DNA of 55,689 nucleotides from the NCBI GenBank assembly GCA_028693285.1, contig JAQUVQ010000012.1, forward strand, positions 1-55,689, read 5' to 3'. The notes under the pieces were generated by a model, which was given only the letters and a program-made list of their open reading frames with translations, ran no database searches and was not told where the DNA came from. The translations under genes and the position numbers were made by a program. The DNA comes from Smithellaceae bacterium. Lineage in GTDB: Bacteria > Desulfobacterota > Syntrophia > Syntrophales > Smithellaceae. Below, one piece after another: positions 9,996 to 19,342 of this stretch; the first letter of the stretch is position 1, and every line of letters starts with the position of its first letter.

Positions 9996-11251
9996 TGCTC
10001 CAGGCAGTACCGGTTGATTTCCAGGGCGACCTTTTTGGCAAAGGCCACGGCCTCGACCACCGTTTTCGGCCCCGTAACGATATCGCCCGCGGCAAACACG
10101 CCCGGCGATGAGGTATGGCCGCTTTCATCGGCGGCAACCAGGCCGCTGTGGGTTTTTGAAACGCTGCTGTCGGACATCACCGCGCCCTGCGGGCCCTGAC
10201 CGATGGCGACGATGATCGAATCGGCGGGAATCTTTTGCGTGCGGGAAAAATCTTCTTCGTACACCGTTCCGCTTTCGGTTTTTTCAGCACGGACGGCAAC
10301 GCACTTCACGCCGTCTTCTTCAAGCTTGAGCGCCTGAAGAAGATGGACAAATTGAATCCCCTCACGGACCGCATCATCGATTTCCTGCCGGTTGCCGGCA
10401 ATTTCTTCCTCGAGCAGATTGTTGATCACCGTCACGGCGCCGCCCGGTTCGATGCCGCGAACCGCGATTCTCGCGGCATCCAGCGCAACATTTCCCGCGC
10501 CCACGACGGCCACGTTCCGGCCGAGGCGATAGGCCTCCGGGCTTTTGAGGTAGTCGATGGCGTAAAAAACATTGCCCAGCGTCTCACCCAGCAGACCGAG
10601 CTTGTTGGGCTTGGCCGTGCCGACCGCGATGAAGACGGCCTTGTAGCCGTCGATGAACATGTCGTCGAGCGTGATGGAGGAGCCGATAAAGGTGTTGGGT
10701 TTGAATTGCACGCCCAGCTTGTACAAAATGGGATCGTAGCGGTCCACGATTTCCCGGGGAAGCCGGAAACCGGGAATGCCGTAGCGCAGAACGCCGCCGA
10801 TTCTGTCGCGGGCTTCCATCAGCGTCACCCGGTAGCCCATGAGGGACAGGAGGATGCTCATCGTGATCCCGGCCGGGCCTGATCCGATCACGGCAATGCG
10901 GTCCTCTCTCTTTTCGATGGCGGGCGGCTCGTAGGTTTTCAGAAAATTGCCGGACAGGAACTGCTCAATTCTGAAAAAGTCCACCGGATCGGATTTTTTG
11001 CCCAGCACGCAGTGGCCAAAGCAGTTTCGCTCATGCGGGCAGACGATGGAGCACACGGCCGAAAGCGGATTGTTGGCAAAGAGGATTTCGGCCGCTTCCC
11101 GCTCCTTTCCTTCTTCCACGAGCCTCGTCACGTCGGGAATCGGCGTGGATACGGGGCAGTGCTTCCTGCACTGGGGAACCTTGCATTTCAGGCAGCGGGC
11201 CGCAATCTGATCGATCAACGTGAACCATCCTCCCTTTTGTCCAATCTTCAT
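9992..11251 (-). CDS. GltD-like NAD(P)H oxidoreductase with two N-terminal 4Fe-4S sites
   Basis: 419 residues from the ATG at 11251; a TTG 24 bases earlier is possible but less likely. The N-terminus has eight cysteines (20, 23, 28, 32, 67, 71, 77, 81) in the pattern of the two 4Fe-4S clusters of the glutamate synthase beta-subunit family. FAD- and NAD(P)-binding Rossmann motifs follow ([18 protein letters not shown]), then a C-terminal GVFAAGD motif. The family includes GltD, NfnB and dihydropyrimidine dehydrogenase subunits. No GltB or NfnA partner is adjacent, so the electron acceptor is unknown. The neighbouring flavin reductase-like gene is divergent rather than in an operon. Confidence 0.85.
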   Translation of the reverse strand: MKIGQKGGWFTLIDQIAARCLKCKVPQCRKHCPVSTPIPDVTRLVEEGKEREAAEILFANNPLSAVCSIVCPHERNCFGHCVLGKKSDPVDFFRIEQFLSGNFLKTYEPPAIEKREDRIAVIGSGPAGITMSILLSLMGYRVTLMEARDRIGGVLRYGIPGFRLPREIVDRYDPILYKLGVQFKPNTFIGSSITLDDMFIDGYKAVFIAVGTAKPNKLGLLGETLGNVFYAIDYLKSPEAYRLGRNVAVVGAGNVALDAARIAVRGIEPGGAVTVINNLLEEEIAGNRQEIDDAVREGIQFVHLLQALKLEEDGVKCVAVRAEKTESGTVYEEDFSRTQKIPADSIIVAIGQGPQGAVMSDSSVSKTHSGLVAADESGHTSSPGVFAAGDIVTGPKTVVEAVAFAKKVALEINRYCLEH

Positions 11252-11297
11252 AGTCCAAAGCGCCCGGCGTTTCAAGAAAGATTTGAGGAAAAAAACG

Positions 11298-11326
11298 TTG
11301 CCGGGAGCCTCAAAGGTTGCTATTGA
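11298..11326 (+). promoter_or_regulatory. Candidate promoter for the flavin reductase-like gene
   Basis: TTGCCG (11298-11303), a 17-base spacer and TATTGA (11321-11326), lying 80 bases before the ATG at 11407 in the divergent gap. The fit is moderate only. Confidence 0.35.
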
Positions 11327-11406
11327 ATCAAAAACGCGGAGGCTTTCGAGATTTGAAGCTTGAAAAGAAAGACAGCCGCCGTGCCGTGAGAAAAAAGGGA
11401 GGCAGC

Positions 11407-11907
11407 ATGAAAGAAATGGAATATTTAAACGCGGCGGGCGAAGCCATGCGCAAAATCCGCAAAGGAGCTTTTCTGACCGTTCGCGCGGCGGATGCGCAAA
11501 ACACCATGACCATCGGCTGGGCCATGCTCGGCGTCATCTGGCAGAAGCCGGTCCTGATGGTGGCGGTGCGAAATACCCGCCACACTTTCGGCCTTATGGA
11601 AAAGGCGCCGGATTTTACGGTCACCGTTCCTTCGGGCGACATGAGCCGGGAAACGGCTTTCTGCGGGACCAAATCGGGCCGCGACCTGGACAAATTCGCG
11701 ATGTGTCCTCTCAAAACGGCAAAGGGGCGGCACGTCGCGTCCCCGATTATTCAGACGCCGGGAATGCATTTCGAGTGCAAAAAAATGTACCAGTCCGCGA
11801 TGAATCCGGCCCATCTGGATTCAGGCCTGGACCAGGCCATCTATCCGAAAAAAGACTATCATACGCTGTACTTCGGCGAGATTCTGGCCTGCTACGAGAC
11901 CGAATAA
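11407..11907 (+). CDS. Flavin reductase-domain (DIM6/NTAB) flavoprotein
   Basis: 166 residues beginning MKEMEYLNAAGEAM. The start is set by a GGGAGG ribosome site 6 bases upstream; an upstream in-frame ATG at 11317 would give an implausible charged extension. The sequence fits the FMN-binding split-barrel 'flavin reductase-like' family: TIGWAMLGVIWQKPVLMVAVR near residue 35 and FTVTVPSGDMSRETAFCGTKSGRD near 75. Members bind FMN and either reduce flavins or use FMN with unknown substrates. C-terminal aromatic residues and an acidic end are also typical. The substrate cannot be named. Confidence 0.8.
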   Translation: MKEMEYLNAAGEAMRKIRKGAFLTVRAADAQNTMTIGWAMLGVIWQKPVLMVAVRNTRHTFGLMEKAPDFTVTVPSGDMSRETAFCGTKSGRDLDKFAMCPLKTAKGRHVASPIIQTPGMHFECKKMYQSAMNPAHLDSGLDQAIYPKKDYHTLYFGEILACYETE

Positions 11908-11937
11908 GCGGCGGCATTTCCGGCCGCAGGGACGCCC

Positions 11938-13902
11938 TTAATCGTCAAACAGCGCCCACTGTTCAAAGGGGCGATGTTCGTCCTGCGGGGAGAGAGGCGA
12001 TATTTCGCTTAGAAAACGCGACGGGCAGAGGGTTTGCACGCCCGCGGAGCGGCTGTAGTCCAAGACGGGATACGAAAGGTAAAGCTGGTCTTTGGCGCGC
12101 GTCACCGCCACGTAAAAGAGTCTTCTTTCTTCTTCTTCTCCGCCCGGCTCCCGAAGCGCCCGCTCCAGGGGAATCATGCCGTCGGCGCACCCGATGATGA
12201 AAACATAAGACCATTCCAGCCCTTTGGCCTGATGAATCGTGCTTAAGATGACCTTGTCCTCCTGCCGCTCTTCTATTTCTTCTTCTTTGGACATATTGGT
12301 TAAGAGCGCCAGTTCGTTTAAAAAATCATCCATCCTCTCAAACCTGGCCGCAAAATTCCCCAGCTGGATCAAGTCCTCTTCACGGGCGTACGCATCGGAA
12401 TAGCTGTCCTGCAGATAGGTCCGGTAATCGCCTTTGTTTAAAAGCAGATCAATGATCTTTTCCGGTGTTCTGTCGGGGACGTCCAGCGCAAGCAATAGCA
12501 GCAAGGTCTTCCGGCACTGACCTACGCCGTTTTGCGCCGATTTGGGCGCGGTTTGTAAAAACGATTCCGAAATCAAAGTCTCCAATGGATGATCCTGCTT
12601 TTTAAGCCGGCTCCAGATTTTCTCAAAGGTAATCTTGCCGATCTTGGGATACATCATCAGCAGCCTTCGCCAGGCCAGTTCATCATGGGGATTCACCAGA
12701 ACCCGCATATACGATGTCACGTCTTTGATGTGAGCCTGCTCAAAAAAACGGATGCCGGAGCGGATGTCGAATGGAATGTCGCGCCGCACAAATTCCATCT
12801 GCGCTTCCATCGAATGATAGTGCGCCCGGTAGAGCACGGCCATCTCGCAAAACGGCACCCCGCTGCGGGAGAGCTCCGAGATTCTTTGCGCGACGAAGTC
12901 CGACTGCTTCAAAACATTTTGAGCGGAAACGATAACCGGCCTCATGCCCTTGTTGCGAACGGCTTTCAGCGCCTTGGGAAACTGATTTTCATTGTTGTTG
13001 ATGCTCAGGTTGGCCAGATGCAGAATTTCCGGCGTGCTGCGATAGTTGGTCTCCAGTTTGAATATTTTGCAGTCGGGATAGCGCTCGGGAAAATGGATGA
13101 TGTTCTCGAAATTGGCGCCCCGAAAAGAATAAATGCTTTGTGAATCGTCTCCCACCACCATCAGATTGCGATGCCCGGACGCCAGCAGATCGACGATGTC
13201 GGCCTGCAGAATGTTGGTATCCTGATATTCATCCACCAGGACATGCTCAAACCGCCGGGAAAGCGTCTGTAAAATATCGGGCTGCTCCCGGAGCAGCCTG
13301 CGGCAGTTGGCCAGCAGATCATCAAAATCCATTACCGATAGATCTTTTTTCTTCTGATCGTAGAGGCAGGCGATCTGATGAATTTCCGCGCTTAAGTGCA
13401 AAAAGAAGGGGTATCTCGACGAAATCACATCTTCCAGCGCAGTCTCTGTGTTCAGCGCCAGACTGATCATTTCCGCAATAATATTATTCTTGGGAAATTT
13501 GGTCAGTTTGGTGTCGATCTTTAATTCGGCCATGGCCGATCCGATGATCTGTCGGGCATCTTCACTGTCAACGATGGAGAAACTGCTGCTGTAGCCGAGG
13601 CGGAAAGCGTAGCTTCTCAGAATACGATGGGAAATGGAATGAAACGTGCCGCCCATGATTTTGCCGGTGTAATGCTGAACCAGGCTTTCCACGCGGTTCA
13701 GCATGGATCGGGCGGCCTTATTTGTAAACGTCGCCAGAAGAATATTTTCCGGCCGTATGCCGGATTCCAGAAGATGCGCCACCCGGTAGGTCAGTGTCCG
13801 CGTCTTGCCGCTTCCGGCTCCCGCAAGAACAAGAAGCGGACCGCCTTCTTCCGTGACAACCCGGTATTGCTCCGGATTCAGTTCTTTGGCATACTCAATC
13901 AT
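11938..13902 (-). CDS. UvrD/Rep/PcrA-type superfamily 1 DNA helicase
   Basis: 654 residues. The N-terminus carries the Q motif and Walker A (LNPEQYRVV, then AGAGSGKT near residue 31), followed by VDEYQDTN (Walker B) and GDDSQSIYSFRGA (motif III). The C-terminal motifs include VILSTIHQAKGLEWSYVF and RRLFYVAVTRAKD. These enzymes unwind DNA 3' to 5' in repair and replication restart. At 654 residues it is shorter than UvrD or PcrA (about 720-740) and lacks their long C-terminal tail, so I do not choose between UvrD, PcrA and Rep. It lies 14 bases after adk on the same strand. Confidence 0.9.
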   Translation of the reverse strand: MIEYAKELNPEQYRVVTEEGGPLLVLAGAGSGKTRTLTYRVAHLLESGIRPENILLATFTNKAARSMLNRVESLVQHYTGKIMGGTFHSISHRILRSYAFRLGYSSSFSIVDSEDARQIIGSAMAELKIDTKLTKFPKNNIIAEMISLALNTETALEDVISSRYPFFLHLSAEIHQIACLYDQKKKDLSVMDFDDLLANCRRLLREQPDILQTLSRRFEHVLVDEYQDTNILQADIVDLLASGHRNLMVVGDDSQSIYSFRGANFENIIHFPERYPDCKIFKLETNYRSTPEILHLANLSINNNENQFPKALKAVRNKGMRPVIVSAQNVLKQSDFVAQRISELSRSGVPFCEMAVLYRAHYHSMEAQMEFVRRDIPFDIRSGIRFFEQAHIKDVTSYMRVLVNPHDELAWRRLLMMYPKIGKITFEKIWSRLKKQDHPLETLISESFLQTAPKSAQNGVGQCRKTLLLLLALDVPDRTPEKIIDLLLNKGDYRTYLQDSYSDAYAREEDLIQLGNFAARFERMDDFLNELALLTNMSKEEEIEERQEDKVILSTIHQAKGLEWSYVFIIGCADGMIPLERALREPGGEEEERRLFYVAVTRAKDQLYLSYPVLDYSRSAGVQTLCPSRFLSEISPLSPQDEHRPFEQWALFDD

Positions 13903-13916
13903 CGACTGTCGAGGGC

Positions 13917-14564
13917 TCAGGCATGAAGGGCCTTTATAATTTCAGCAACCGTATCTTTAGAGCTGAGCGACAAAAAGGTTTTCAACAATCCTTCTTTTTC
14001 ATAAAAACCGGTGAGCGGCGCTGTTTTCAAATTGTAGGTTTCCAGACGGTTGGTGATCGCCTCTTCGGTTTCGTCGTCGCGCTGAATGGTCTGATGGTCA
14101 CAAAGCGTGCAGGTGCCGTCTTCTCTGGGCGGATTGCTTTTGACGTTGTAAATGGCCTGGCAGGCGGGGTTGCAGCAGGTCCTGCGGGTCGTCAGCCGAT
14201 CCAGAATCACGTCGCGCGGCACATCCAGATTGGCGACAAAATCCAGCTTGATTTTCAGTTTGGACAGCAGTTTCTGAAGGTCTTCGGCCTGCGGAATCGT
14301 ACGCGGAAAACCGTCCAGAATAAATCCCTTTTGACAATCCGGCTCCTGAAGCCTCGCCTCCATGATGTCCATGATCAGCGAATCCGGCACCAGGTCGCCA
14401 CGATCCATGTATTCTTTGGCTTTTTTGCCGAGGGCGCTGCCCTCTTTCACGGCGGAGCGCAGAATATCGCCCGTGGAGATCTGTATGGATCCGTCATATT
14501 CGGTCAGCAGCTTGGCGATCGTGCCTTTGCCGGCGCCCGGCGCGCCCAGTAAAATAATTCTCAT
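13917..14564 (-). CDS. adk: Adenylate kinase, zinc-lid form
   Basis: 215 residues. The P-loop GAPGAGKGT is at 8-16, the AMP-binding segment follows, and a long LID domain contains four cysteines (CNPAC and CTLC) that should bind zinc. It interconverts ATP plus AMP with two ADP. The zinc LID is usual in Gram-positive and many deltaproteobacterial enzymes. The ATG is preceded by GGAGG with 7 bases between. A well-formed promoter sits just upstream, so adk appears to begin its own transcription unit with the helicase gene behind it. Confidence 0.96.
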   Translation of the reverse strand: MRIILLGAPGAGKGTIAKLLTEYDGSIQISTGDILRSAVKEGSALGKKAKEYMDRGDLVPDSLIMDIMEARLQEPDCQKGFILDGFPRTIPQAEDLQKLLSKLKIKLDFVANLDVPRDVILDRLTTRRTCCNPACQAIYNVKSNPPREDGTCTLCDHQTIQRDDETEEAITNRLETYNLKTAPLTGFYEKEGLLKTFLSLSSKDTVAEIIKALHA

Positions 14565-14601
14565 TGCAATCCTCCATCCATCAAATGTTTAAGCTGCGGC
14601 G

Positions 14602-14630
14602 CTTATAGTGCAAAACCTTCAAACGGTCAA
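14602..14630 (-). promoter_or_regulatory. Promoter for adk
   Basis: Minus strand: TTGACC (14630-14625), exactly 17 bases, then TATAAG (14607-14602), 38 bases before the adk ATG. One of the clearest sigma-70 promoters in the window. Confidence 0.65.
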
Positions 14631-14643
14631 GGCAATTAAGGTT

Positions 14644-15468
14644 TTAGGGAGTGATTTGAATTTCAAAAAGGTGCGGCCAGTATTTGCCGGTCACCCAAAT
14701 CCGGTTTTGTTTTGCGTCAAAAGCGATGCCGTTGAGCACATCCACGCGGGCATTGGCGGGCAGATAGGAGCGAAGCGCGGAAAGATCGATCCAGCCCTTT
14801 ACCCTGCCGGTTTGGGGAGAAATACGGGCAATAAGATCTTCCATGTAAATATTCGCCCAGATTTCCCCCCGGACAAACTCCAGTTCATTGAGGCGGGAAA
14901 CCGGCCGGTCGCCGTCCTGGACACGAATCCTTCTTTGGACTTGAAAGGATTTCGGGTCACGGATGGTGATGATTGAAGAGCCGTCGCTCATGAGCAGGCT
15001 TTTCCCGTCGGAAGTCAATCCCCAGCCTTCCCCGGAATATTTCATTCGCCTGATTTCCCGCAGGGAGGCGGCATCGTACACCAGGGCGTTTTCATTTTGC
15101 CAGGTGACCTGATAAATCCTGCCTTTCAAAAGCGCGATGCCCTCTCCGAAAAACTCCGGTGGCAGTTGAATCTGCCTGAGAACTTTCCCGGTATCGATGT
15201 CTTTGCAGGCCAGCGTCGATCGGCCCAGCAAACCGGTGGACTCGCACAGAACACCGTCCATGACGATCAGTCCCTGCGTGAAGGCGTCCGAATCGTGCGG
15301 ATGGATTTTTTGAACCGCGACGGCGGAGATGGGCGCCTTCGTTTTCATCAGAAGGGAAAACGGATTCTTGCCGGGGGGAATCCTCTCCGCGCCCGTCAGG
15401 CACGGGAGCAAAACACAAAGCGAAAGGAGCAGCAATGCGGCAAATATTTTGGGGATATTTCGGGTCAT
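14644..15468 (-). CDS. Secreted glutaminyl-peptide cyclotransferase (plant/bacterial type)
   Basis: 274 residues with an N-terminal signal peptide (basic start, hydrophobic run of about 15 residues, then LTGAER). The mature part fits the glutamine cyclotransferase family (PF05096), a five-bladed beta-propeller: FTQGL, STGLLGRS, VTWQNENALVYD, SRLNELEF and VLNGIAFD are all recognisable. These enzymes convert N-terminal glutamine to pyroglutamate on exported proteins or peptides. It lies in the periplasm or outside the cell by its signal. It is in the same direction as tsaB but separated from it by 83 bases and a hairpin. Confidence 0.88.
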   Translation of the reverse strand: MTRNIPKIFAALLLLSLCVLLPCLTGAERIPPGKNPFSLLMKTKAPISAVAVQKIHPHDSDAFTQGLIVMDGVLCESTGLLGRSTLACKDIDTGKVLRQIQLPPEFFGEGIALLKGRIYQVTWQNENALVYDAASLREIRRMKYSGEGWGLTSDGKSLLMSDGSSIITIRDPKSFQVQRRIRVQDGDRPVSRLNELEFVRGEIWANIYMEDLIARISPQTGRVKGWIDLSALRSYLPANARVDVLNGIAFDAKQNRIWVTGKYWPHLFEIQITP

Positions 15469-15485
15469 CTTGAATTACCGTCCGG

Positions 15486-15511
15486 GCTGAGGGAAAAGCA
15501 TTTCCCTCAGC
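15486..15511. terminator. Perfect 11-bp hairpin between tsaB and the cyclotransferase gene
   Basis: GCTGAGGGAAA (15486-15496), a four-base loop, then its exact complement (15501-15511). There is no T-run after it on the minus strand, so it may stabilise mRNA ends or act as a factor-dependent site rather than as a classical terminator. Confidence 0.45.
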
Positions 15512-15551
15512 TCACGGGGACATCCTCGTGTCTGTGCGACCGGCCGCGCCG

Positions 15552-16244
15552 TCATCCGCTGCTGCCTGCAACCGGCAGGGCATCCACCGAACGCAAATAA
15601 AGGGGCGCGCACCGGGCCGGATCCAGAAAATCCTTGCGGAAATATTTTTCCAGCGCCAGCCGCGCGACGGCGGCGGCGCTGATAAACTGCTGTTCGACCG
15701 GCGCCATTTTATTTTTCGGCGAAGACAGGGGAGGAATCAGCCCGGCATAGCGGACGGCGCCGTCTCCGACATAGATGACCGGCTCGGAAAAAGGATCCTC
15801 CACGCTACGCGGGTCCTGAGCCTGCGGCGCCCTGACCGGTTGGAGGACGCCGTCCTTTCCGCGCCGGTAGTAGGCCAGATACACCTGGCCGCGGCCCGCA
15901 TCCATCATCGAACCGATCACGGCGTCCGGCTCCTCAGCGTTGAGCGCCAGAGCCGCAAGCGAGGAAACTCCCGCCGCCGGTTTTCCCGTCGCCATCATCA
16001 GACCTTTGAGTGTGCTGAGGCCGATGCGCAGTCCGGTAAAGGAGCCGGGCCCCAGCGTGCAGGCAAAAAATCCAATGTCCCGCACGGAGATCCCCGTCTG
16101 CCGGCAGGCCTCGTCAATAGCCGGAAGCAGCACTTCCGAATGGTTTTGCTCCCGATGAAGAATGGCGTTGTATAAAACCGCCCGGTCTTCGAGCAGGGCG
16201 ACCGAAACGGTTTTGGAAGACGTGTCGAAAGCCAGGGTCAGCAT
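15552..16244 (-). CDS. tsaB: TsaB, tRNA threonylcarbamoyladenosine biosynthesis partner protein
   Basis: 230 residues. The N-terminus LAFDTSSKTVSVAL and the motif LGPGSFTGLRIGLSTLKGL near residues 68-86 are diagnostic of TsaB (YeaZ), the actin-like, inactive paralogue that pairs with TsaD. The complex makes t6A37 in tRNAs reading ANN codons. The C-terminus ends with the LYLRS segment common in this family. It starts one base after the rseP stop, so it is translated from the rseP message. Confidence 0.93.
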   Translation of the reverse strand: MLTLAFDTSSKTVSVALLEDRAVLYNAILHREQNHSEVLLPAIDEACRQTGISVRDIGFFACTLGPGSFTGLRIGLSTLKGLMMATGKPAAGVSSLAALALNAEEPDAVIGSMMDAGRGQVYLAYYRRGKDGVLQPVRAPQAQDPRSVEDPFSEPVIYVGDGAVRYAGLIPPLSSPKNKMAPVEQQFISAAAVARLALEKYFRKDFLDPARCAPLYLRSVDALPVAGSSG

Positions 16245-16245
16245 A

Positions 16246-17337
16246 TTACCTGAAAAATTGTAAGACCTTGTTGACCGGTCCGATATTGAGCCTTTCGATG
16301 TCGATCATGATGACGAAAAGCATCAGCATCAGCAAAAAGACAAACCCGATCTGCGAGGCCCATTCCTTGATTTTGACCGGAATTTCCCTTCGGGCCGCCA
16401 TTTCGATAAGATAAAAGAAAATGTGTCCCCCGTCCAGCACGGGGATGGGAAACAAATTGATGACCCCCAGATTGATCGAAAGAATCGCCATAAAAAGGAC
16501 AAACGGAATAATGCCTTCACGGACCTGGTTGCCCGCCACCTGTGCGATGAAGATGGGTCCGCCCAGCGTTCGGGGCGACAGAACCCCCTCCAGCATTTTC
16601 ACAACGGAAATAACGGTGAGCTTGCTGATTTCCCAGGTTTTCTCCACCGCTGAAGCCATGGCCGCCGTCGGATTTTTCTTTTCAATGACGGTCTTTCCGG
16701 CCGGTGAAATGCCGATCAGGTAGGTGGATTCCTCTTCGCCGAAAATGTTTTTCGTCTTGGTCAGCTTCGGTTTCACGGCAAAGATTTTCTCTTCCCCGCC
16801 GCGCCGGATTCGAATGGTGAGATCGGCGCCCCCCGCTTTCAGGATGACGGGTTTGATCTCGTCCCAGAAAGTGATTTCGCGGTCATTGATGGACAAAATG
16901 GCATCGTCTTTGAGAATGCCCGACGAGGCGGCGGCGGAATCGGGCGACAGCTCCCCGATGACCGGAAGAAGATTGGGCAGCCCGTGCATGTAAACCAGAA
17001 AAAAAATAAAGACGGCCAGAAGAAAGTTGAAGACGGGGCCGGCCAGCACGATGAGCATTCGCTTCCACCGCGGCTGCTTGTAAAAAGACCTTTTTTCATC
17101 TTCCGCCGGCAGTTCCTCGGCGCCCGATTCGCCGAGCAGTTTGACGAATCCGCCCAGCGGAATCCAGGAAAGGACATATTCCGTTTCGCCGATTTTCTTC
17201 CCGAAAATTTTGGGTCCGAATCCCAGGGAAAACTTCAGGACGCCGACGCCGCCGGCCCGCGCGGCCAGAAAATGCCCCAGTTCATGCGCGAAAATCAGAA
17301 TCCCCAGCAACACAATAAACGAAATAAAAGTAACCAA
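16246..17337 (-). CDS. rseP: RseP-type site-2 zinc protease with one PDZ domain
   Basis: 363 residues. HELGH at 18-22 in the first membrane helix and LDGGH near residue 300 form the zinc site. One PDZ domain lies between (about 120-190), where E. coli RseP has two, which explains the shorter length. Site-2 proteases cut anti-sigma factors or signal peptides inside the membrane. It follows dxr by four bases in the cdsA-dxr-rseP order seen widely in bacteria. Its substrate here is unknown. Confidence 0.92.
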   Translation of the reverse strand: MVTFISFIVLLGILIFAHELGHFLAARAGGVGVLKFSLGFGPKIFGKKIGETEYVLSWIPLGGFVKLLGESGAEELPAEDEKRSFYKQPRWKRMLIVLAGPVFNFLLAVFIFFLVYMHGLPNLLPVIGELSPDSAAASSGILKDDAILSINDREITFWDEIKPVILKAGGADLTIRIRRGGEEKIFAVKPKLTKTKNIFGEEESTYLIGISPAGKTVIEKKNPTAAMASAVEKTWEISKLTVISVVKMLEGVLSPRTLGGPIFIAQVAGNQVREGIIPFVLFMAILSINLGVINLFPIPVLDGGHIFFYLIEMAARREIPVKIKEWASQIGFVFLLMLMLFVIMIDIERLNIGPVNKVLQFFR

Positions 17338-17341
17338 ACCA

Positions 17342-18508
17342 TCATCCTCTCTTGCGCTTCTTCAAAATGCCGGCCGCGACCTTTCTGGCTTCACCGTCCG
17401 CCAGCAGAATTTCCTCCAGCGAAGGGTCCGGTATGGCCGAATGCCTCTCCAGCGTTTTTTCTATTACGTTGGGAATCTCGTGAAAGCAAATTTTATTTTC
17501 AAGAAAAGCGGCCACCGCCTCTTCATTCGCCGCATTCAGAACCGCCGGCGCCGTGCCTCCAATCCGCGCGGCCTCAAGAGCCAGGCGCAGGCAGGGAAAT
17601 TTTTTCGTGTCCGGCGGGAAAAACGAAAGCGGGCCGGCTTTGGCCAGATCCAGCGCCGGAAGGTCGTTCGTCATCCGGTCCGGAAATGACAGCGCGTACG
17701 CGATGGGAATCCTCATGTCGGCAATGCCCATCTGCGCCAGAACGGATCCGTCCAGAAGCTCGAGCGCCGAATGAACAACGCTCTGCGGGTGAATCAAAAC
17801 ATCGATTCGGGAAACAGCAATGTCGAACAGCCACTTCGCCTCGATTACCTCCAGGCCTTTGTTCATCAGCGACGCCGAATCCACCGTAATTTTCGCGCCC
17901 ATTTTCCAGCGCGGATGCCTGAGCGCCTGCGCCGGCGTCACTTTTTTCAGATCCGCCCGCGAAAAGGAATAAAACGGACCGCCCGACGCGGTGAGAATAA
18001 TCCTTTTGATGTTTGCCGGCTTCTGTCCGGCCAGGCATTGAAAGATCGCACTGTGTTCGCTGTCCACGGGAAGCACGCGAATCTTTTTTTGTTCGGCTTT
18101 TTTCGTCACCAGATGCCCGGCAATGACCATGGTTTCCTTGTTGGCCAGCGCGATGTCTTTCCCCGCTTCGATCGCCGCGAGCGTGGGCTTCAGGCCCGCC
18201 GCGCCGGAAATGGCGGAAAGAACGATGTCGGCCGCCGAATGCGCCGCAATTTCCCGGACTCCCTCTTCCCCGCACAACACGCGAATTTTGCCGCCCGGTC
18301 CCAAAAGACCGCGAAGGCGCTTTGCATCCCCGGGCGTCCGCACGGAAACCGCCGCGGGGTGAAATGCCAGCGCCTGGCGGGCCAGAAGCTTCACATTGCG
18401 GCCCGCGGCGAGCGCCGCCACGCGAAATTTATTCGGATTTTTCCGGACGACATCCAGCGCGCTTGCGCCGATGGATCCGGTCGAGCCCAGGATCGTTATT
18501 TTTTTCAT
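17342..18508 (-). CDS. dxr: 1-deoxy-D-xylulose 5-phosphate reductoisomerase
   Basis: 388 residues. NADPH-binding GSTGSIG is at 8-14, and the catalytic metal-binding region VDSEHSAIFQ and the loop HPRWKMGAKITVDSASLMNKG are clear. It makes 2-C-methyl-D-erythritol 4-phosphate in the non-mevalonate isoprenoid pathway, whose products feed UppS encoded upstream. The start overlaps the cdsA stop as ATGA, which implies translational coupling. Confidence 0.96.
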   Translation of the reverse strand: MKKITILGSTGSIGASALDVVRKNPNKFRVAALAAGRNVKLLARQALAFHPAAVSVRTPGDAKRLRGLLGPGGKIRVLCGEEGVREIAAHSAADIVLSAISGAAGLKPTLAAIEAGKDIALANKETMVIAGHLVTKKAEQKKIRVLPVDSEHSAIFQCLAGQKPANIKRIILTASGGPFYSFSRADLKKVTPAQALRHPRWKMGAKITVDSASLMNKGLEVIEAKWLFDIAVSRIDVLIHPQSVVHSALELLDGSVLAQMGIADMRIPIAYALSFPDRMTNDLPALDLAKAGPLSFFPPDTKKFPCLRLALEAARIGGTAPAVLNAANEEAVAAFLENKICFHEIPNVIEKTLERHSAIPDPSLEEILLADGEARKVAAGILKKRKRG

Positions 18509-19323
18509 CAGCCCATCACAAAGATGCGGTAGTAATACACAAAAGGCGCCAGGAAGATCAGGCTGTCCATCCGGTCCATCAGTCCGCCGTGCCCCGGCAG
18601 CAGGTCGCTGGCGTCCTTCTTGCCGTGGCTTCTTTTAATGGCGGATTCGCAAAGATCGCCCAGTTGTCCGATGATGCCGCCCACAAAGCCCAGGACCGGA
18701 AAATGAATCCAGTGGACACCGGGAAGCCAGAAATAGCCAAACACGCAGGCGGCCAGGGTGGAGCCCGCGATGAGCCCCAGCGTGCCTTCAACGGTTTTCC
18801 CCGGACTCACCGCCTCCAGCAGTTTTCTCTTTCCCAGGGACTTGCCCACGTACAGAGCCACCGTGTCCCCGATAATGCCGATCACCAGCACCAGCAAAAC
18901 CCAGTAAATGCCGCCCTCCAGCTTTCTCAGCAGGACGAAGTGCGAGGTCAAAAGCGGAATGTACAGAAGGCCGAACATGACCTTCATGACGGAGGACGGA
19001 TCCGGGAAAGACTTTCGGACCTGCCACAGAAAAACCATGAACACGATCAGCATCGCGAAGGTCAGAATCGCGGCGATCCACCGCGCATCCCCTGCGAGCA
19101 CGGCCCAGGGGATCAGGAAGGCGAAGAGCAGGCTCTCGGTTTTTTCCGCGCGATGCCCGGGGCCGAACACAATGCCGTTGTATTCCCAAAGGCCGATGAC
19201 GATCACCAGCGCAACGATGGCGGTCAGGACGACCGGCGATCCCATGACAATGATCAGGAGCAGCACGGCCGCCAGCGCCAGACCGGTCATCCATCGCTGC
19301 AGATTGGAGTTATGGGTCGCCAT
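18508..19323 (-). CDS. cdsA: Phosphatidate cytidylyltransferase (CDP-diglyceride synthase)
   Basis: 271 residues, mostly membrane helices. The CdsA signature is near the C-terminus: SAIKRSHGKKDASDLLPGHG followed by GLMDRMDS. It makes CDP-diacylglycerol from phosphatidate and CTP at the inner membrane for all phospholipid synthesis. It lies 19 bases after uppS and overlaps dxr by one base, within a lipid and envelope operon. Confidence 0.95.
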   Translation of the reverse strand: MATHNSNLQRWMTGLALAAVLLLIIVMGSPVVLTAIVALVIVIGLWEYNGIVFGPGHRAEKTESLLFAFLIPWAVLAGDARWIAAILTFAMLIVFMVFLWQVRKSFPDPSSVMKVMFGLLYIPLLTSHFVLLRKLEGGIYWVLLVLVIGIIGDTVALYVGKSLGKRKLLEAVSPGKTVEGTLGLIAGSTLAACVFGYFWLPGVHWIHFPVLGFVGGIIGQLGDLCESAIKRSHGKKDASDLLPGHGGLMDRMDSLIFLAPFVYYYRIFVMG

Positions 19324-19342
19324 CTCTCACTCCTTTAGACCG

